A stretch of DNA of 64,000 bases from Butyrivibrio sp. (GTDB taxonomy: Bacteria; Bacillota; Clostridia; Lachnospirales; Lachnospiraceae): NCBI GenBank assembly GCA_015056575.1, contig SVGA01000005.1, forward strand, positions 1 to 64,000. The letters run 5' to 3'. The position numbers were made by a program, and so were the translations under genes. Each line of letters opens with the position of its first letter. Position 1 is the first letter of the stretch. Shown one piece after another: positions 44,490 to 53,524 of this stretch. The notes beneath the pieces are model-generated. The model searched no databases. It saw only the letters and a list, made by a program, of their open reading frames with translations, and was not told the origin of the DNA.

Positions 44490-44981
44490 TTATACGCGCT
44501 TTTTGTATGTCCTGTAGGTATAGGTCAGGTCGAAGTATACCTGTTCCTCACTTTCATCCACCATCTCCCACTCCGGAAGTTTGTCAAGATTGGGAAAAAA
44601 GCTGTCTGCGTCATATTCTTTATCGATAAAAGTCACGATACAGGTGTCGCAGTCATCAAGGAATTCCTTGTAAACACTTGCCCCGCCGATGATAAATACG
44701 CTGTCGGGGTCCTCGTCCCTGATAAGCTCAAGAAGTTCTTCCCTGTTGTGGGCAACCTCTGCGTTTTTTACTTCATAGTCCTGCTTGGTGGACAGGATGA
44801 TGTTCCTTCTCTTGGGGAGCACTACCTGCTGCGGGAAGGTTTCAAGAGTCTTCCTTCCGTAAACTATGGTGCCTCCCATGGTTATATTTCTGAAATTCTT
44901 CTGGTCCGCGGGAATGCTCACAAGGAGCTGTCCCTTATTGCCAATGGCCCAGTTGCTGTCAACGGCCACAATCGCCTGCAT
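44490..44981 (-). CDS. folA: Dihydrofolate reductase
   Basis: Reduces dihydrofolate to tetrahydrofolate using NADPH, recycling the product of ThyA, whose gene lies upstream. The 163-residue protein begins MQAIVAVDSNWAIGNKGQLL, with IPADQKNFRNITMGGTIVYGRKTLETFP and VFIIGGASVYKEFL, and ends with SEEQVYFDLTYTYRT. All core DHFR blocks are present. AAGGAGG precedes the ATG at 44981. The 289-bp gap to thyA holds a duplicated repeat and a long hairpin. Confidence 0.95.
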   Translation of the reverse strand: MQAIVAVDSNWAIGNKGQLLVSIPADQKNFRNITMGGTIVYGRKTLETFPQQVVLPKRRNIILSTKQDYEVKNAEVAHNREELLELIRDEDPDSVFIIGGASVYKEFLDDCDTCIVTFIDKEYDADSFFPNLDKLPEWEMVDESEEQVYFDLTYTYRTYKKRV

Positions 44982-45011
44982 TTATTAGTCCTCCTTAATT
45001 GCTGCATTACG

Positions 45012-45096
45012 GAGCGATACGGATTGCTCCGCTTCGCTTTCGCAATCCTTCGTCCATTCGGAATCCGCACTGCCGTGCTACTTCCTCATGTCCGTT
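45012..45096. repeat. 85-bp intergenic repeat, copy 1
   Basis: Matches copy 2 (45119-45203) at 81 of 85 positions by direct comparison, 107 bp apart. It begins GAGCGATACGGATTGCT and ends CTTCCTCATGTCCGTT. It holds a hairpin, GGATTGC with GCAATCC. It does not encode a plausible protein. Confidence 0.88.
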
Positions 45097-45118
45097 CGTT
45101 TGCCTGTCGTATTTTTGT

Positions 45119-45203
45119 GAGCGATACGGATTGCTACGCTTCGCTCCCGCAATCCTACGTCCATTCGGAATCCGCACTGCCGTGCTACTTCCTCATGTCC
45201 GTT
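45119..45203. repeat. 85-bp intergenic repeat, copy 2
   Basis: The second copy of the same element in direct orientation. The four differences from copy 1 fall between and beside the GGATTGC/GCAATCC arms, while the last 50 bases are identical apart from one change. This suggests a dispersed intergenic element that duplicated in place. Confidence 0.88.
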
Positions 45204-45211
45204 ACATTCTC

Positions 45212-45255
45212 AGAAACAATCAATTCACTCTGCAAGCAGAGAATTGATTGTTTCT
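45212..45255 (-). terminator. Long hairpin downstream of thyA
   Basis: AGAAACAATCAATTC (45212-45226) pairs with GAATTGATTGTTTCT (45241-45255), and CTCTGC/GCAGAG (45228-45233 with 45236-45241) continues the stem to a 2-nt loop. It begins 16 bp after the thyA stop. The tail on the minus strand is not strongly T-rich, so it may act in termination or as a 3'-end stabiliser. Confidence 0.65.
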
Positions 45256-45270
45256 TCGCCTGCCTATCGC

Positions 45271-46122
45271 TCAGATCGCTATCGGAATATCTTTAATCTG
45301 CTCTCCGGCGACCTCGTAGCCCTCTAAGGATACGTCGTCACGGGTGAACTTATAGAAGTCCTTCACATCAGGGTTAAGATGGAACTTAGGTGCCGGAAGG
45401 GGCTTACGCTCTATAAGCTCCCTGATAAGCGGAATATGGCGGTCGTAAATATGAGCATCGGCAATGACATGCACCAGCTCACCCACGTTCATGTCGCAGA
45501 CCTGAGCGATCATGTGCACCAGAACCGCATACTGGACCACGTTCCAGTTATTTGCCGCCAAAACGTCCTGAGACCTCTGATTCAGGATGGCGTTGAGAGT
45601 CAGCTTATCCTCCCCGGGCTTCTGCGTAACATTGTATGTCACGGAATACGCACAGGGATAAAGGTGCATTTCATGAAGATCCGAGAATACATAAGTATTT
45701 GTCATAATACGACGGGAGAAAGGATTGTTCTTAAGGTCATAGAGAACCCTGTCCATCTGATCGAACTCTCCCTCCTTATACAGGCTCTTTTGTCCGATCT
45801 GATAACCGTAGGCCTTTCCGATGGATCCGGTCTCGTCAGCCCACTCATCCCAGATATGGCTGCTTAGATCGTTGATGTTGTTGCTCTTTTTCTGGTAGAT
45901 CCACAAAACCTCGTCGGTGGCGCTCTTGAGGGCTGTCTTCCTCAGTGTCATAATCGGAAACTCCATGGAAAGATCGTACCTGTTCACAACGCCGAATTTC
46001 TTGACGGTGTAGGCCGGTGTGCCATCGGGCCAGTGGGGCCTTACCTTCTCACCCTCCGTTGATGTGCCGTTTTCTAAAATGTCATGGCACATGTCGATAA
46101 AGATCTCGTCTGCTCTTGCCAT
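45271..46122 (-). CDS. thyA: Thymidylate synthase
   Basis: Methylates dUMP to dTMP using methylene-tetrahydrofolate, giving dihydrofolate for FolA. The 283-residue protein has the catalytic cysteine in HLYPCAYSVTYNV, the folate and dUMP-binding residues in QRSQDVLAANNWN and DAHIYDRHIPLI, and SRRIMTNTYV. Spacing between blocks follows classical ThyA. The ATG at 46122 follows GGGGAGGAG; a tight hairpin TCTGCGC/GCGCAGA at 46142-46157 lies just upstream. It is followed by the duplicated repeat and then folA. Confidence 0.96.
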   Translation of the reverse strand: MARADEIFIDMCHDILENGTSTEGEKVRPHWPDGTPAYTVKKFGVVNRYDLSMEFPIMTLRKTALKSATDEVLWIYQKKSNNINDLSSHIWDEWADETGSIGKAYGYQIGQKSLYKEGEFDQMDRVLYDLKNNPFSRRIMTNTYVFSDLHEMHLYPCAYSVTYNVTQKPGEDKLTLNAILNQRSQDVLAANNWNVVQYAVLVHMIAQVCDMNVGELVHVIADAHIYDRHIPLIRELIERKPLPAPKFHLNPDVKDFYKFTRDDVSLEGYEVAGEQIKDIPIAI

Positions 46123-46185
46123 ACTCTCTCCTCCCCGGCATTCTGCGCGAGCGCAGAGCCGTGTTTACTCATTCTTCTGCTTTTC

Positions 46186-47787
46186 TTATCGCGACCACTT
46201 GTCGCAGAGTGAATTTATCTGATCGGCGAACTTCGCCTTATCCTTGTTGGAAATGCCCTCAGACTTTACTATGATGCCCATGAGTCTTGCTCCGGCAGCC
46301 TTAAGCCGCTCGTAAACGTCGGAAACCAGCGTAGACTCTTTTTTCTTGATGGGAATCGGAACCCCTTCCTTGATGAAGTTTCCGGAAATAATATCGAACT
46401 CGGTTCCGCTGTAGGGAGCATAGGTGGTAAAGCCATGCTCCTTTGACAGACATTGGGCAAAAGAGGTACATACACTATCCTCTCCGTGTACAATAAAAAC
46501 TCTCTTTGGTCTGTCGGTAAAGCCCTCGATCCAGTCAATAAGTCCGTTCTTATCGGCGTGTCCCGACAGTCCTTCCAGTTTACATATATCAGCCTTAACA
46601 TCCACAGTCTCACCAAAGAGCTTAAGCTGCTCCGCACCGTCTATGATAGCGCGGCCCGTGGTACCAACGGACTGATAGCCAACGAACAAAATGGTACTCT
46701 CCGGGCGCCACAGGTTGTGTTTGAGATGATGCCTGATGCGTCCCGCCTCGCACATACCCGATGCCGAGATAATGACCTTGGGCTCGGGATCTTCGTTTAT
46801 GGCCCTGGACTCCTCTGTGGTGATGGTGAGGTTAAGCCCCGGGAATGTTAATGGATTGATACGCTTTTTGATAAGCTCTATAGCCTCTTCATCGTAGCAC
46901 TCGTACTGATTGCGCCTAAAAATCTCCGTAGCTTCCACTGCCAGCGGGCTGTCCACAAACACCGGAAAATTAGGGAATGCGGGCACCAGTCCCTCTTTCT
47001 TGATCTTCCTTATAAAGTACAGCATTTCCTGGGTTCTTCCGACTGCAAAGGAGGGGATCACCACATTTCCGCCCCGGGCAAAGGTTCTGTTGAGGATTTT
47101 TGCCAGTTCGTTTACATAATCAGGAGGCATCTCGGAGTGAAGCCTGTCACCGTAAGTGGATTCCATGATGACGTAGTCCGCCGATACGGTCTTTTGAGGA
47201 TTTCTTATAAGGGGCTGATTCTTATTGCCGATATCACCGGAGAAAACCAGCTTCCTGGTAACATTTTTCTCGGTAAGCCACACCTCTATGCTGGCAGAGC
47301 CCAGAAGATGTCCGATGTCGGTGAACCTGATCTTAACGCCCTCACAGACCTCGATCTCAGTTCCGTATGCACAGGGCACAATACACCTGATGGTATTTTC
47401 TGCGTCTTCCATGGTATAGGCAGGCTCGATCATGGCGATTTCCTTATTTCTTTTGCCCTTGCGGTTCCTCCACTCGGCTTCCTGCATCTGGATGTGGGCA
47501 CAATCTCTTAGCATGATGCTGCAAAGATCCGCAGTTGCATCGGTGGCAAAGATCTTGCCCCTGAATCCCTTGGCATATAAAAGCGGAAGATTTCCCGAAT
47601 GGTCCACATGAGCATGTGTCAGAAAAACATAGTCTATTTCCGGCGCGGATACAGGCAGCGGAACGTTTTCAAAATAGTTTCTGCCCTGCTCCATACCGTA
47701 GTCAACAAGAATGTTCTTGCCGGCAGCCTCGATAAAATGGCAGCTTCCGGTTACTTCGTGATCGGCACCGATAAACATCAGTTTCAT
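46186..47787 (-). CDS. MBL-fold beta-CASP RNA-processing exonuclease (CPSF-like)
   Basis: A 533-residue metallo-beta-lactamase/beta-CASP protein likely to process or degrade RNA. It has GADHEVTGSCHFIE, THAHVDHSGNLPLL (zinc motif), FSGDIGNKNQPLI, MESTYGDRLH, the beta-CASP domain with SFAVGRTQEMLYFI, IISASGMCEAGRIRHHL and the late LSGHADKNGL. A final segment (about 450-533) is an extra C-terminal extension of unknown role. The ATG at 47787 follows AGGAGGCGG; an earlier ATG at 47805 is not supported. Confidence 0.9.
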   Translation of the reverse strand: MKLMFIGADHEVTGSCHFIEAAGKNILVDYGMEQGRNYFENVPLPVSAPEIDYVFLTHAHVDHSGNLPLLYAKGFRGKIFATDATADLCSIMLRDCAHIQMQEAEWRNRKGKRNKEIAMIEPAYTMEDAENTIRCIVPCAYGTEIEVCEGVKIRFTDIGHLLGSASIEVWLTEKNVTRKLVFSGDIGNKNQPLIRNPQKTVSADYVIMESTYGDRLHSEMPPDYVNELAKILNRTFARGGNVVIPSFAVGRTQEMLYFIRKIKKEGLVPAFPNFPVFVDSPLAVEATEIFRRNQYECYDEEAIELIKKRINPLTFPGLNLTITTEESRAINEDPEPKVIISASGMCEAGRIRHHLKHNLWRPESTILFVGYQSVGTTGRAIIDGAEQLKLFGETVDVKADICKLEGLSGHADKNGLIDWIEGFTDRPKRVFIVHGEDSVCTSFAQCLSKEHGFTTYAPYSGTEFDIISGNFIKEGVPIPIKKKESTLVSDVYERLKAAGARLMGIIVKSEGISNKDKAKFADQINSLCDKWSR

Positions 47788-47805
47788 AAGAACCGCCTCC
47801 TGCAT

Positions 47806-47846
47806 GGTCCTAAAGGATCCTCTCCTGCGGTGGATCCCTTAGGACA
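47806..47846 (-). repeat. Dispersed intergenic repeat, copy 2 (upstream of the beta-CASP gene)
   Basis: On the minus strand this stretch reads TCCTAAGGGATCCACCGCA followed by GATCCTTTAGGACC, so GTCCTAA/TTAGGAC form hairpin arms. The first block is identical to part of 35004-35055, including a preceding GACGAA. Confidence 0.55.
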
Positions 47847-47951
47847 ATTCGTCATTATGATTAATTATAACATGAATTTATCATGGAAAAAGCATTGCTT
47901 ATTTGGTAAAATATATGGGATTGATTTAACTACACTAAGGAGATTATGAAA

Positions 47952-49106
47952 ATGTTTGGTAGAAAATACGGTAAAAGAGCTGTTGCGGGAATCCTTACAG
48001 CAGCTTTGATAATGTCAGTAACCGCCTGCGGTTCAACCCCTGAAGACGAGGATACCTCAACACCCGCCGCTTCCTTTGAACCCATTGAGAACACACCTGA
48101 AGTTGAGGTTACAGAGGAGCCCTCAGCTGAAGAGAATACCAACGAGCCCTATGTACTTCCCGAAGGAATGTACTTCAGCGAGATCACCGGAGAGCCCATA
48201 AGCGAGGAGATCAAGGATCAGCGTCCCATAGCAGTAATGGTGGACAACGAGAAAACAGCCCTTCCTCACTACGGCACATCCGAGGCAGACGTTGTATACG
48301 AGCTCATGAACAGCACAGCAAACGACCGCATCACAAGACTTATGTGTATCGTCAAGGATTGGGGCAAGATTGAGCAGATGGGCAGTGTCAGAAGTACACG
48401 TCCGACCAACATCCTTCTTGCATCTGAGTGGAACGCAGTTCTTTGTCACGACGGCGGCCCTTACTACAACGACCAGTACTTCTCACAGCCCTGGGCATCA
48501 CACTTCTCAGGCACCTTCTCTCGTGTCAACAACGGTAAGGCAAGAGAGTTCACGGAGTATATCGTAAGCGGCGACCTTGAGTCCAACTTTTCTTCCAAGG
48601 AGGGCGACTCAGCTTATTCAACAACCTACAACGAGTATGCCAATGAAGGGAGCCACTTCAACTTCGTTGATTACGGCGACGAGATCTTCCTTGACCAGAA
48701 GTATTCAAGATCCTACACAGCCAAGAAGATTGTTCTTCCCTTCACTCATAACGGTTCACATCTTATTATGAATGAAGAGACAAACGAGTACGAGTACTAT
48801 GAATACAACGAGCGTCACGAGGATGCCGAGGACGATGAACCCTTAAGCTTCAAGAATGTCATTCTTCAGAATTGCTCTTTTGCACAGCTTGATGACCACG
48901 GATATCTCATTTACAACTGCATCGGATCCGGTAACGGATGGTACATCACCAACGGCGTAGCCAAGGACATCACCTGGGTTAAGGCCAGCGAGACCGGCGT
49001 TACCAAATTCTATGATGAGAACGGCGATGAGCTCCAGATCAACACAGGCAAGACCTACATCAGCCTTATCCCCGACGACACATGGGACAAGGTAATCTTT
49101 GAATGA
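47952..49106 (+). CDS. DUF3048 lipoprotein
   Basis: A 384-residue exported lipoprotein. The signal peptide ends in the lipobox MSVTACG, so it should be lipid-anchored outside the membrane. A Glu/Pro/Thr-rich linker (about 28-65) leads to a DUF3048 domain with RPIAVMVDNEKTALPHYG, ADVVYELM, GSVRSTRPTNILLASEW and NCIGSGNGWYITNGVAKDITW. B. subtilis YerB is a relative; the function is unknown. I prefer the ATG at 47952, 9 nt after GGAG; an in-frame ATG at 47946 is only 3 nt away from that site. Confidence 0.9.
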   Translation: MFGRKYGKRAVAGILTAALIMSVTACGSTPEDEDTSTPAASFEPIENTPEVEVTEEPSAEENTNEPYVLPEGMYFSEITGEPISEEIKDQRPIAVMVDNEKTALPHYGTSEADVVYELMNSTANDRITRLMCIVKDWGKIEQMGSVRSTRPTNILLASEWNAVLCHDGGPYYNDQYFSQPWASHFSGTFSRVNNGKAREFTEYIVSGDLESNFSSKEGDSAYSTTYNEYANEGSHFNFVDYGDEIFLDQKYSRSYTAKKIVLPFTHNGSHLIMNEETNEYEYYEYNERHEDAEDDEPLSFKNVILQNCSFAQLDDHGYLIYNCIGSGNGWYITNGVAKDITWVKASETGVTKFYDENGDELQINTGKTYISLIPDDTWDKVIFE

Positions 49107-49135
49107 TCACTGCTGACAGATCAGAGGTTTAATGT

Positions 49136-49948
49136 ATGCCAATAAACATTGACAGGTTCAAGAGAATAAACGGACATACATTAAAGATCATAGCATGTAT
49201 CAGCATGCTCATTGATCACATTACAGCAGGGATCCTTCTTCCCGTTATCAGGGAAGGTCTGTATCCGGACAGCTTTACCTTTGATCAGATGAAGATGGTC
49301 TACAACATATTAAGAGGAATAGGAAGGACAGCTTTTCCTATCTTCTGCTTCCTTCTGGTGGAAGGCTTTATCCATACAAAAAGCAGGCTAAGATATGCTC
49401 TTAGCCTGTTTATTTTTGGCCTCATTTCCGAGATCCCCTTCGATATAACCTTCTATGCCAAAGAGGACGTATTTAACATTAACATCAAGGAGATCATGCT
49501 TGCCAACAAGGATCGACTTGCTGAGCACTGCAACGTATATTTCACGCTCCTTATCGGACTTCTTGTTATATGGTGCTGCGACAGGATTAGGCGTCTTATT
49601 TCGGAAAAAAGCCTTCACATCGCCTTCTACTATGTTCTAAGCGTCATCCCCGTCACCGCCGGCATTCTCCTGGCAGAGAAGCTCCATACCGACTACCACG
49701 GCTATGGAGTGTTCCTTATAGCAATTTTCTATCTTCTAAAGGTCTATGAGCCTGCGGATATCTTCGCGGGCTACATATTCTTTTTAAACCTGGGAACCGA
49801 GTATCTTGCACTTCCCGGTTTTAGCCTGCTTCTTCTCTACAACAAAAAAAGAGGGCGAAAGCTTGGAAAGCTCAAATACGCTTTCTATGCCTTCTACCCT
49901 GTTCATATCCTTGCTGTTTACTTCTTCAGGTGTGTCCTGTTTGGTTAG
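49136..49948 (+). CDS. TraX family membrane protein
   Basis: A 270-residue polytopic protein of the TraX family (acyltransferase-like, related to F-pilin acetylase). It has GHTLKIIACISMLIDHITAGILLP, GRTAFPIFCFLLVEGFIHT and a final YAFYPVHILAVYF, plus about eight hydrophobic helices. In Firmicutes such genes are usually chromosomal and unrelated to conjugation; an acylation of surface material is likely. The GAGG site is 8 nt before the ATG. It ends in a four-base overlap with the convergent gene. Confidence 0.88.
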   Translation: MPINIDRFKRINGHTLKIIACISMLIDHITAGILLPVIREGLYPDSFTFDQMKMVYNILRGIGRTAFPIFCFLLVEGFIHTKSRLRYALSLFIFGLISEIPFDITFYAKEDVFNINIKEIMLANKDRLAEHCNVYFTLLIGLLVIWCCDRIRRLISEKSLHIAFYYVLSVIPVTAGILLAEKLHTDYHGYGVFLIAIFYLLKVYEPADIFAGYIFFLNLGTEYLALPGFSLLLLYNKKRGRKLGKLKYAFYAFYPVHILAVYFFRCVLFG

Positions 49949-50520
49949 TTCCTGGCAATGTTGTTGTATACAAGCAGTGTCTCCATGGCTTTCTGAGCAC
50001 CCTGTATGTCTGTAGTTGAAATGGTGTAGTCCCTGATAACATTGGTATTGAATGCTACCAGTCCATCTCCGGCGGCAGTCACTGTGGCATACTGCCTGTA
50101 TCCAGTCTCCTTGCTTCCTGTCAGCACATACACCGTATCTCCGGGCTCAACATCCATTTTTACACTCACCCTTGCAGATGATGCAAGAATGGACTTCTTG
50201 GAGAACTTCACTTCATAGGTTCCGGGATAGAACTCATCATCACACTTGGTTACTGTTCCGCCCACCGTCATGAAGCCTTTCTTGGTTGTGACCGTCACCT
50301 GCTGTGAAAGCCTTGTATCGGAAGATCCCGGGTCATCCGCTTTAAGAGCTGCATCGCTGCTATTAAGATATTCGCCGATAATGTTCTCTGATCTTTCAAG
50401 GAATTCATCACTCATCTCAATGATACTATGAGAATGATATACAATCCCCAGTACTGCTACCATAAACAAAGCTAACGCTACGGTAAAAGAAATAATGAAC
50501 TTTTTTCCGTTTGTAAACAT
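49945..50520 (-). CDS. Membrane-anchored protein of unknown function
   Basis: A 191-residue protein with one N-terminal helix (about 8-28) and an exposed region rich in beta strands. It has a MTVGGTVTKCDDEFYPGTYEVKF segment and an SARVSVKMDVEPGDTVYVLTGS segment, which resemble small beta-sandwich domains. I do not recognise the family. It is convergent with TraX and lies 127 bp or so from trkH. The ATG at 50520 has a weak GAGA site; a GTG four codons earlier is possible. Confidence 0.65.
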   Translation of the reverse strand: MFTNGKKFIISFTVALALFMVAVLGIVYHSHSIIEMSDEFLERSENIIGEYLNSSDAALKADDPGSSDTRLSQQVTVTTKKGFMTVGGTVTKCDDEFYPGTYEVKFSKKSILASSARVSVKMDVEPGDTVYVLTGSKETGYRQYATVTAAGDGLVAFNTNVIRDYTISTTDIQGAQKAMETLLVYNNIARN

Positions 50521-50659
50521 CTTAAATCTCACAATCTAGTAAACTGTTTTTCCAAAAGCAAAATTTAGTTTATCACAAAATGGACACAATTTGCAATGCG
50601 AAATTTAGATATTTTTTATTTTTGTTTATATTTATTTTATAATTTGGTATATATCTCTT

Positions 50660-52105
50660 TTACCGTCTCCAGGTCTTGGGCTTTAACACAATGAACATGG
50701 GAAGAAGCTCAAGTCTTCCTGCCAACATGTCAAACATCAGGACTAGCTTGGAAAAATATGAAAACTGCGAATAATTCCCCATTGGGCCAACCATGCCAAG
50801 ACCCGGTCCGATATTGTTCATGGTGGCTATGACCGAAGTGATGGTTGTCGTAAAGTCAAAATTGTCCAATGAAACCAGCAGCGTAGATACGATGAAGGTT
50901 ATCACATAGAGCCCAAGATATGCCGACACTGACTTAACGGTGGTTCCCTCTACGGTGTGACCGTCCATGTATACTCTCTTGACGGCCTTGGGATGTACCA
51001 GGAAATTCAGCTCATTGCGGGCATTCCTGATCACGATAAGAAGTCTTGAGAACTTAAATCCGCCACCGGTGGAACCTGCGCAGGCACCCACTGTCATAAG
51101 TATGCACAAGAGAACCTTAGAGAACATCGGCCACTGGTCAAAGTCCAAAGTTCCGAATCCCGTTGTAGTCATAATGGAAGTTACGGCAAACAACGCATGG
51201 TGGAAAGAATTGAAGGCTGAACCCGCAAGTCCGGATCTGTACACATTAAGTCCGATAAGAGCAGATGCCACAAGGATCGTGCCAAAGTAGTACTTGACCT
51301 CGTCAATGGCAAATGCCTCCTTGGGCTTTTTGTGGATCAGGAAGTAATAAACGGTAAAGTTAACACCACACAGAGCCATGAATACTATGATAATTCCCTG
51401 TGTAAGAACAGAATATCCACCGATCCCGGCGTTGGTAACAGAGAATCCACCGGTTCCCACTGTTGAGAAGGAAATGGTGAAAGCCTCGTATAATGACAGA
51501 CCTGAAGCCCAAAGGCACACAACCTCCAGAAGAGTTATGGCTATATAAATAAGATAAAGGATCTTAGCTGTGTCTTTTACCTTAGGAACGATCTTACCCA
51601 CTACCGGCCCCGGGCTCTCTGCCCTCATAAGATGCATGCTGTAGCCGTCTGCCATAGGCACAACCGCAATAAGGAATACAAGAACTCCCATTCCGCCGAT
51701 CCAGTGAGTGAAGGTTCTCCAGAACTGAACGCTTCTCTCCATCTCATCAACAGAAGTTAAGATACTTCCTCCGGTGGTGGTAAAACCTGAGACGGTCTCA
51801 AAAAGGGCATCAATGTAATTGGGAATGGTTCCCGTGATCACGAAGGGTATCGCGCCGATCATACTCATTACGATCCAGGCTACCGCAGTTATGGTAAAGC
51901 CCTCTCTGGCGAACATGATCTTGGATTCCGGCTTTTTGTAGGAGCCTATGACTCCGACGATGCTGCAAAGTGCGATCAGTGCAACAAAAGAAAGTGCACT
52001 GTCAAATTCTCTGTATATCAAGGCCACTATCAGCGGAAGCACCATAAGGACTCCCATAACCCTCAGCAGTCTGAATAACACATATCTGACCATCGAGTAA
52101 TTCAT
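50660..52105 (-). CDS. trkH: Trk potassium uptake system membrane subunit TrkH
   Basis: The potassium-conducting subunit of the Trk system, with TrkA encoded directly upstream. The 481-residue protein has about ten to twelve helices and four selectivity-filter regions, including ETVSGFTTTGGSILT, STVGTGGFSVTNAG, MTTTGFGTLDF and MNNIGPGLGMVGP. It has IGGMGVLVFLIAVVPM and AGSTGGGFKFSRLLI, both typical. The start follows GGAGAAG and the trkA stop is 3 bp away, so the two are translationally coupled. Confidence 0.93.
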   Translation of the reverse strand: MNYSMVRYVLFRLLRVMGVLMVLPLIVALIYREFDSALSFVALIALCSIVGVIGSYKKPESKIMFAREGFTITAVAWIVMSMIGAIPFVITGTIPNYIDALFETVSGFTTTGGSILTSVDEMERSVQFWRTFTHWIGGMGVLVFLIAVVPMADGYSMHLMRAESPGPVVGKIVPKVKDTAKILYLIYIAITLLEVVCLWASGLSLYEAFTISFSTVGTGGFSVTNAGIGGYSVLTQGIIIVFMALCGVNFTVYYFLIHKKPKEAFAIDEVKYYFGTILVASALIGLNVYRSGLAGSAFNSFHHALFAVTSIMTTTGFGTLDFDQWPMFSKVLLCILMTVGACAGSTGGGFKFSRLLIVIRNARNELNFLVHPKAVKRVYMDGHTVEGTTVKSVSAYLGLYVITFIVSTLLVSLDNFDFTTTITSVIATMNNIGPGLGMVGPMGNYSQFSYFSKLVLMFDMLAGRLELLPMFIVLKPKTWRR

Positions 52106-52108
52106 TTT

Positions 52109-53470
52109 TTACTTCTCCAATATGTCGTTTATGTCTTTTAATCCTGTCAGCATTGTAACAACGATCACGGAATCTCTGTCCCTGATCACTGTGTCACCGC
52201 TGGGGGATATGATTTCACCGTAATGATTGATGCAGGCAATAAGAACGCCTTTTTTGAGCTTGAGTTCGGAAAGAGGTTTGCCGATAACGGGGCTTCCGCT
52301 TCTTACTATAAACTCCAGAGCTTCCGCTCTGTCGTCATTGAGCTTGTAGAGGGTCTCAATGTTACTGTCTGTAGATGCGGACATTCCGCGGACGAACTCT
52401 ACAATCCTCTCTGCGGTGATGTTCTTGGGATAAATTATGCTGCCGATACCTAAAGATCCGATGATATCGCCGTAGTTAACCCTGTGCACCTTGGTGATGA
52501 GCTTGGCTTTGGGGTTAATGCTCTTAACATACATGGAGAGCATGATGTTCTCTTCATCCAGGTTAGTGAGTGCCACAAAGGAATCGGTTCTGGTAACTCC
52601 CTCTTCAAGGAGCATGTCCTTATCTGTCCCGTCTCCGTTAATAACAAGGGCCTGAGGCAGAAGTTCCGTGAGTTCCTTGCACCTTACGGGATCCTTGTCG
52701 AATATAGTGACCTTTATTCCAAGGGAAATAAGCTGCATTGCCAGATAATATCCGGTCTCGCCGCCGCCTATGATCATCGATGAATGAACCTTGGCTGTGG
52801 GAAGTCCCAGCTTTTTGAAGAAATTCAAAGTTCCCTTACTGGATCCGCAGATCGTGATCTCATCGCCTGCGCGCAGTATAAAGCTTCCGTTAGGGATAAA
52901 TACTTCGTTCCCTCTTGAAACCACGGCGATTACAACCTGTTTCTTAAGCTCTGTAGGAATATCCTTAAGGGCATGATCGCAAAGCCTTGAATTCTCATCG
53001 ATGACAAGTCTTACAAGCTCCGCTCTTCCTCTTGCAAAGGTCTCGATCTTGGTGGCCGAAGGAAGCTTTAGAAGCCTTGAAGCCTCACTGGCTGCCGCCT
53101 CTTCGGGATTGATGACCATGGAAAGTCCCAGCTCTTCCTTGATGAAGTTGATCTCCTTCTTATAGACAGGATTACGGACTCTCGCAATGGTGTGACAGTT
53201 ACCTGCCTTCTTGGCTATAAGACAGCACAATAAGTTCAACTCATCCGAGTTGGTAACAGCGACCATGAGCTCAGCATTGTCAATCCCTGCATCCTTCATG
53301 ATGGAATAGCTGGCTCCGTTGCCAACGATCCCCTTTACATCCAGGTTGTTTACAGCCGCCTGTACCACCTGGGATTTCTCTTCGATCACGGTAATATCAT
53401 GACCTTCCTTGCTAAGCTGCTGTGTAAGGGCAAGCCCCACATTACCACAGCCAACAACTATGATCCTCAT
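52109..53470 (-). CDS. trkA: Trk potassium uptake regulator TrkA
   Basis: A 453-residue peripheral protein that gates TrkH using bound nucleotides. It contains two RCK units, each an NAD-binding Rossmann domain and a TrkA-C domain: MRIIVVGCGNVGLALTQQL with ARVRNPVY in the first half, and MIIGGGETGYYLAMQL with FDKDP in the second. The TrkA-C parts end with ICGSSK and VVTML. Both Rossmann motifs are intact. The GGAGG site and ATG at 53470 are well placed; trkH follows after 3 bp. Confidence 0.94.
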   Translation of the reverse strand: MRIIVVGCGNVGLALTQQLSKEGHDITVIEEKSQVVQAAVNNLDVKGIVGNGASYSIMKDAGIDNAELMVAVTNSDELNLLCCLIAKKAGNCHTIARVRNPVYKKEINFIKEELGLSMVINPEEAAASEASRLLKLPSATKIETFARGRAELVRLVIDENSRLCDHALKDIPTELKKQVVIAVVSRGNEVFIPNGSFILRAGDEITICGSSKGTLNFFKKLGLPTAKVHSSMIIGGGETGYYLAMQLISLGIKVTIFDKDPVRCKELTELLPQALVINGDGTDKDMLLEEGVTRTDSFVALTNLDEENIMLSMYVKSINPKAKLITKVHRVNYGDIIGSLGIGSIIYPKNITAERIVEFVRGMSASTDSNIETLYKLNDDRAEALEFIVRSGSPVIGKPLSELKLKKGVLIACINHYGEIISPSGDTVIRDRDSVIVVTMLTGLKDINDILEK

Positions 53471-53524
53471 AATATGCCTCCGAAATTTATATCATAAACA
53501 TTATAGACTTAAAGGAGCCGGCCT

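Noticed and set aside
45012..45203. Possible CRISPR or coding repeat in the thyA-folA gap
   Set aside because: There are only two 85-bp copies with a 22-bp gap, far too long and too few for CRISPR, and the frames carry no protein motif.
44472..45296. A 274-codon plus-strand frame across folA and the repeat region
   Set aside because: It covers antisense folA and both intergenic repeats, with no start signal; the minus-strand folA is certain.
49136..49948. Conjugative element suggested by the TraX-type gene
   Set aside because: No relaxase, type IV secretion, integrase or other transfer gene is nearby. TraX-type genes are common on Firmicutes chromosomes.
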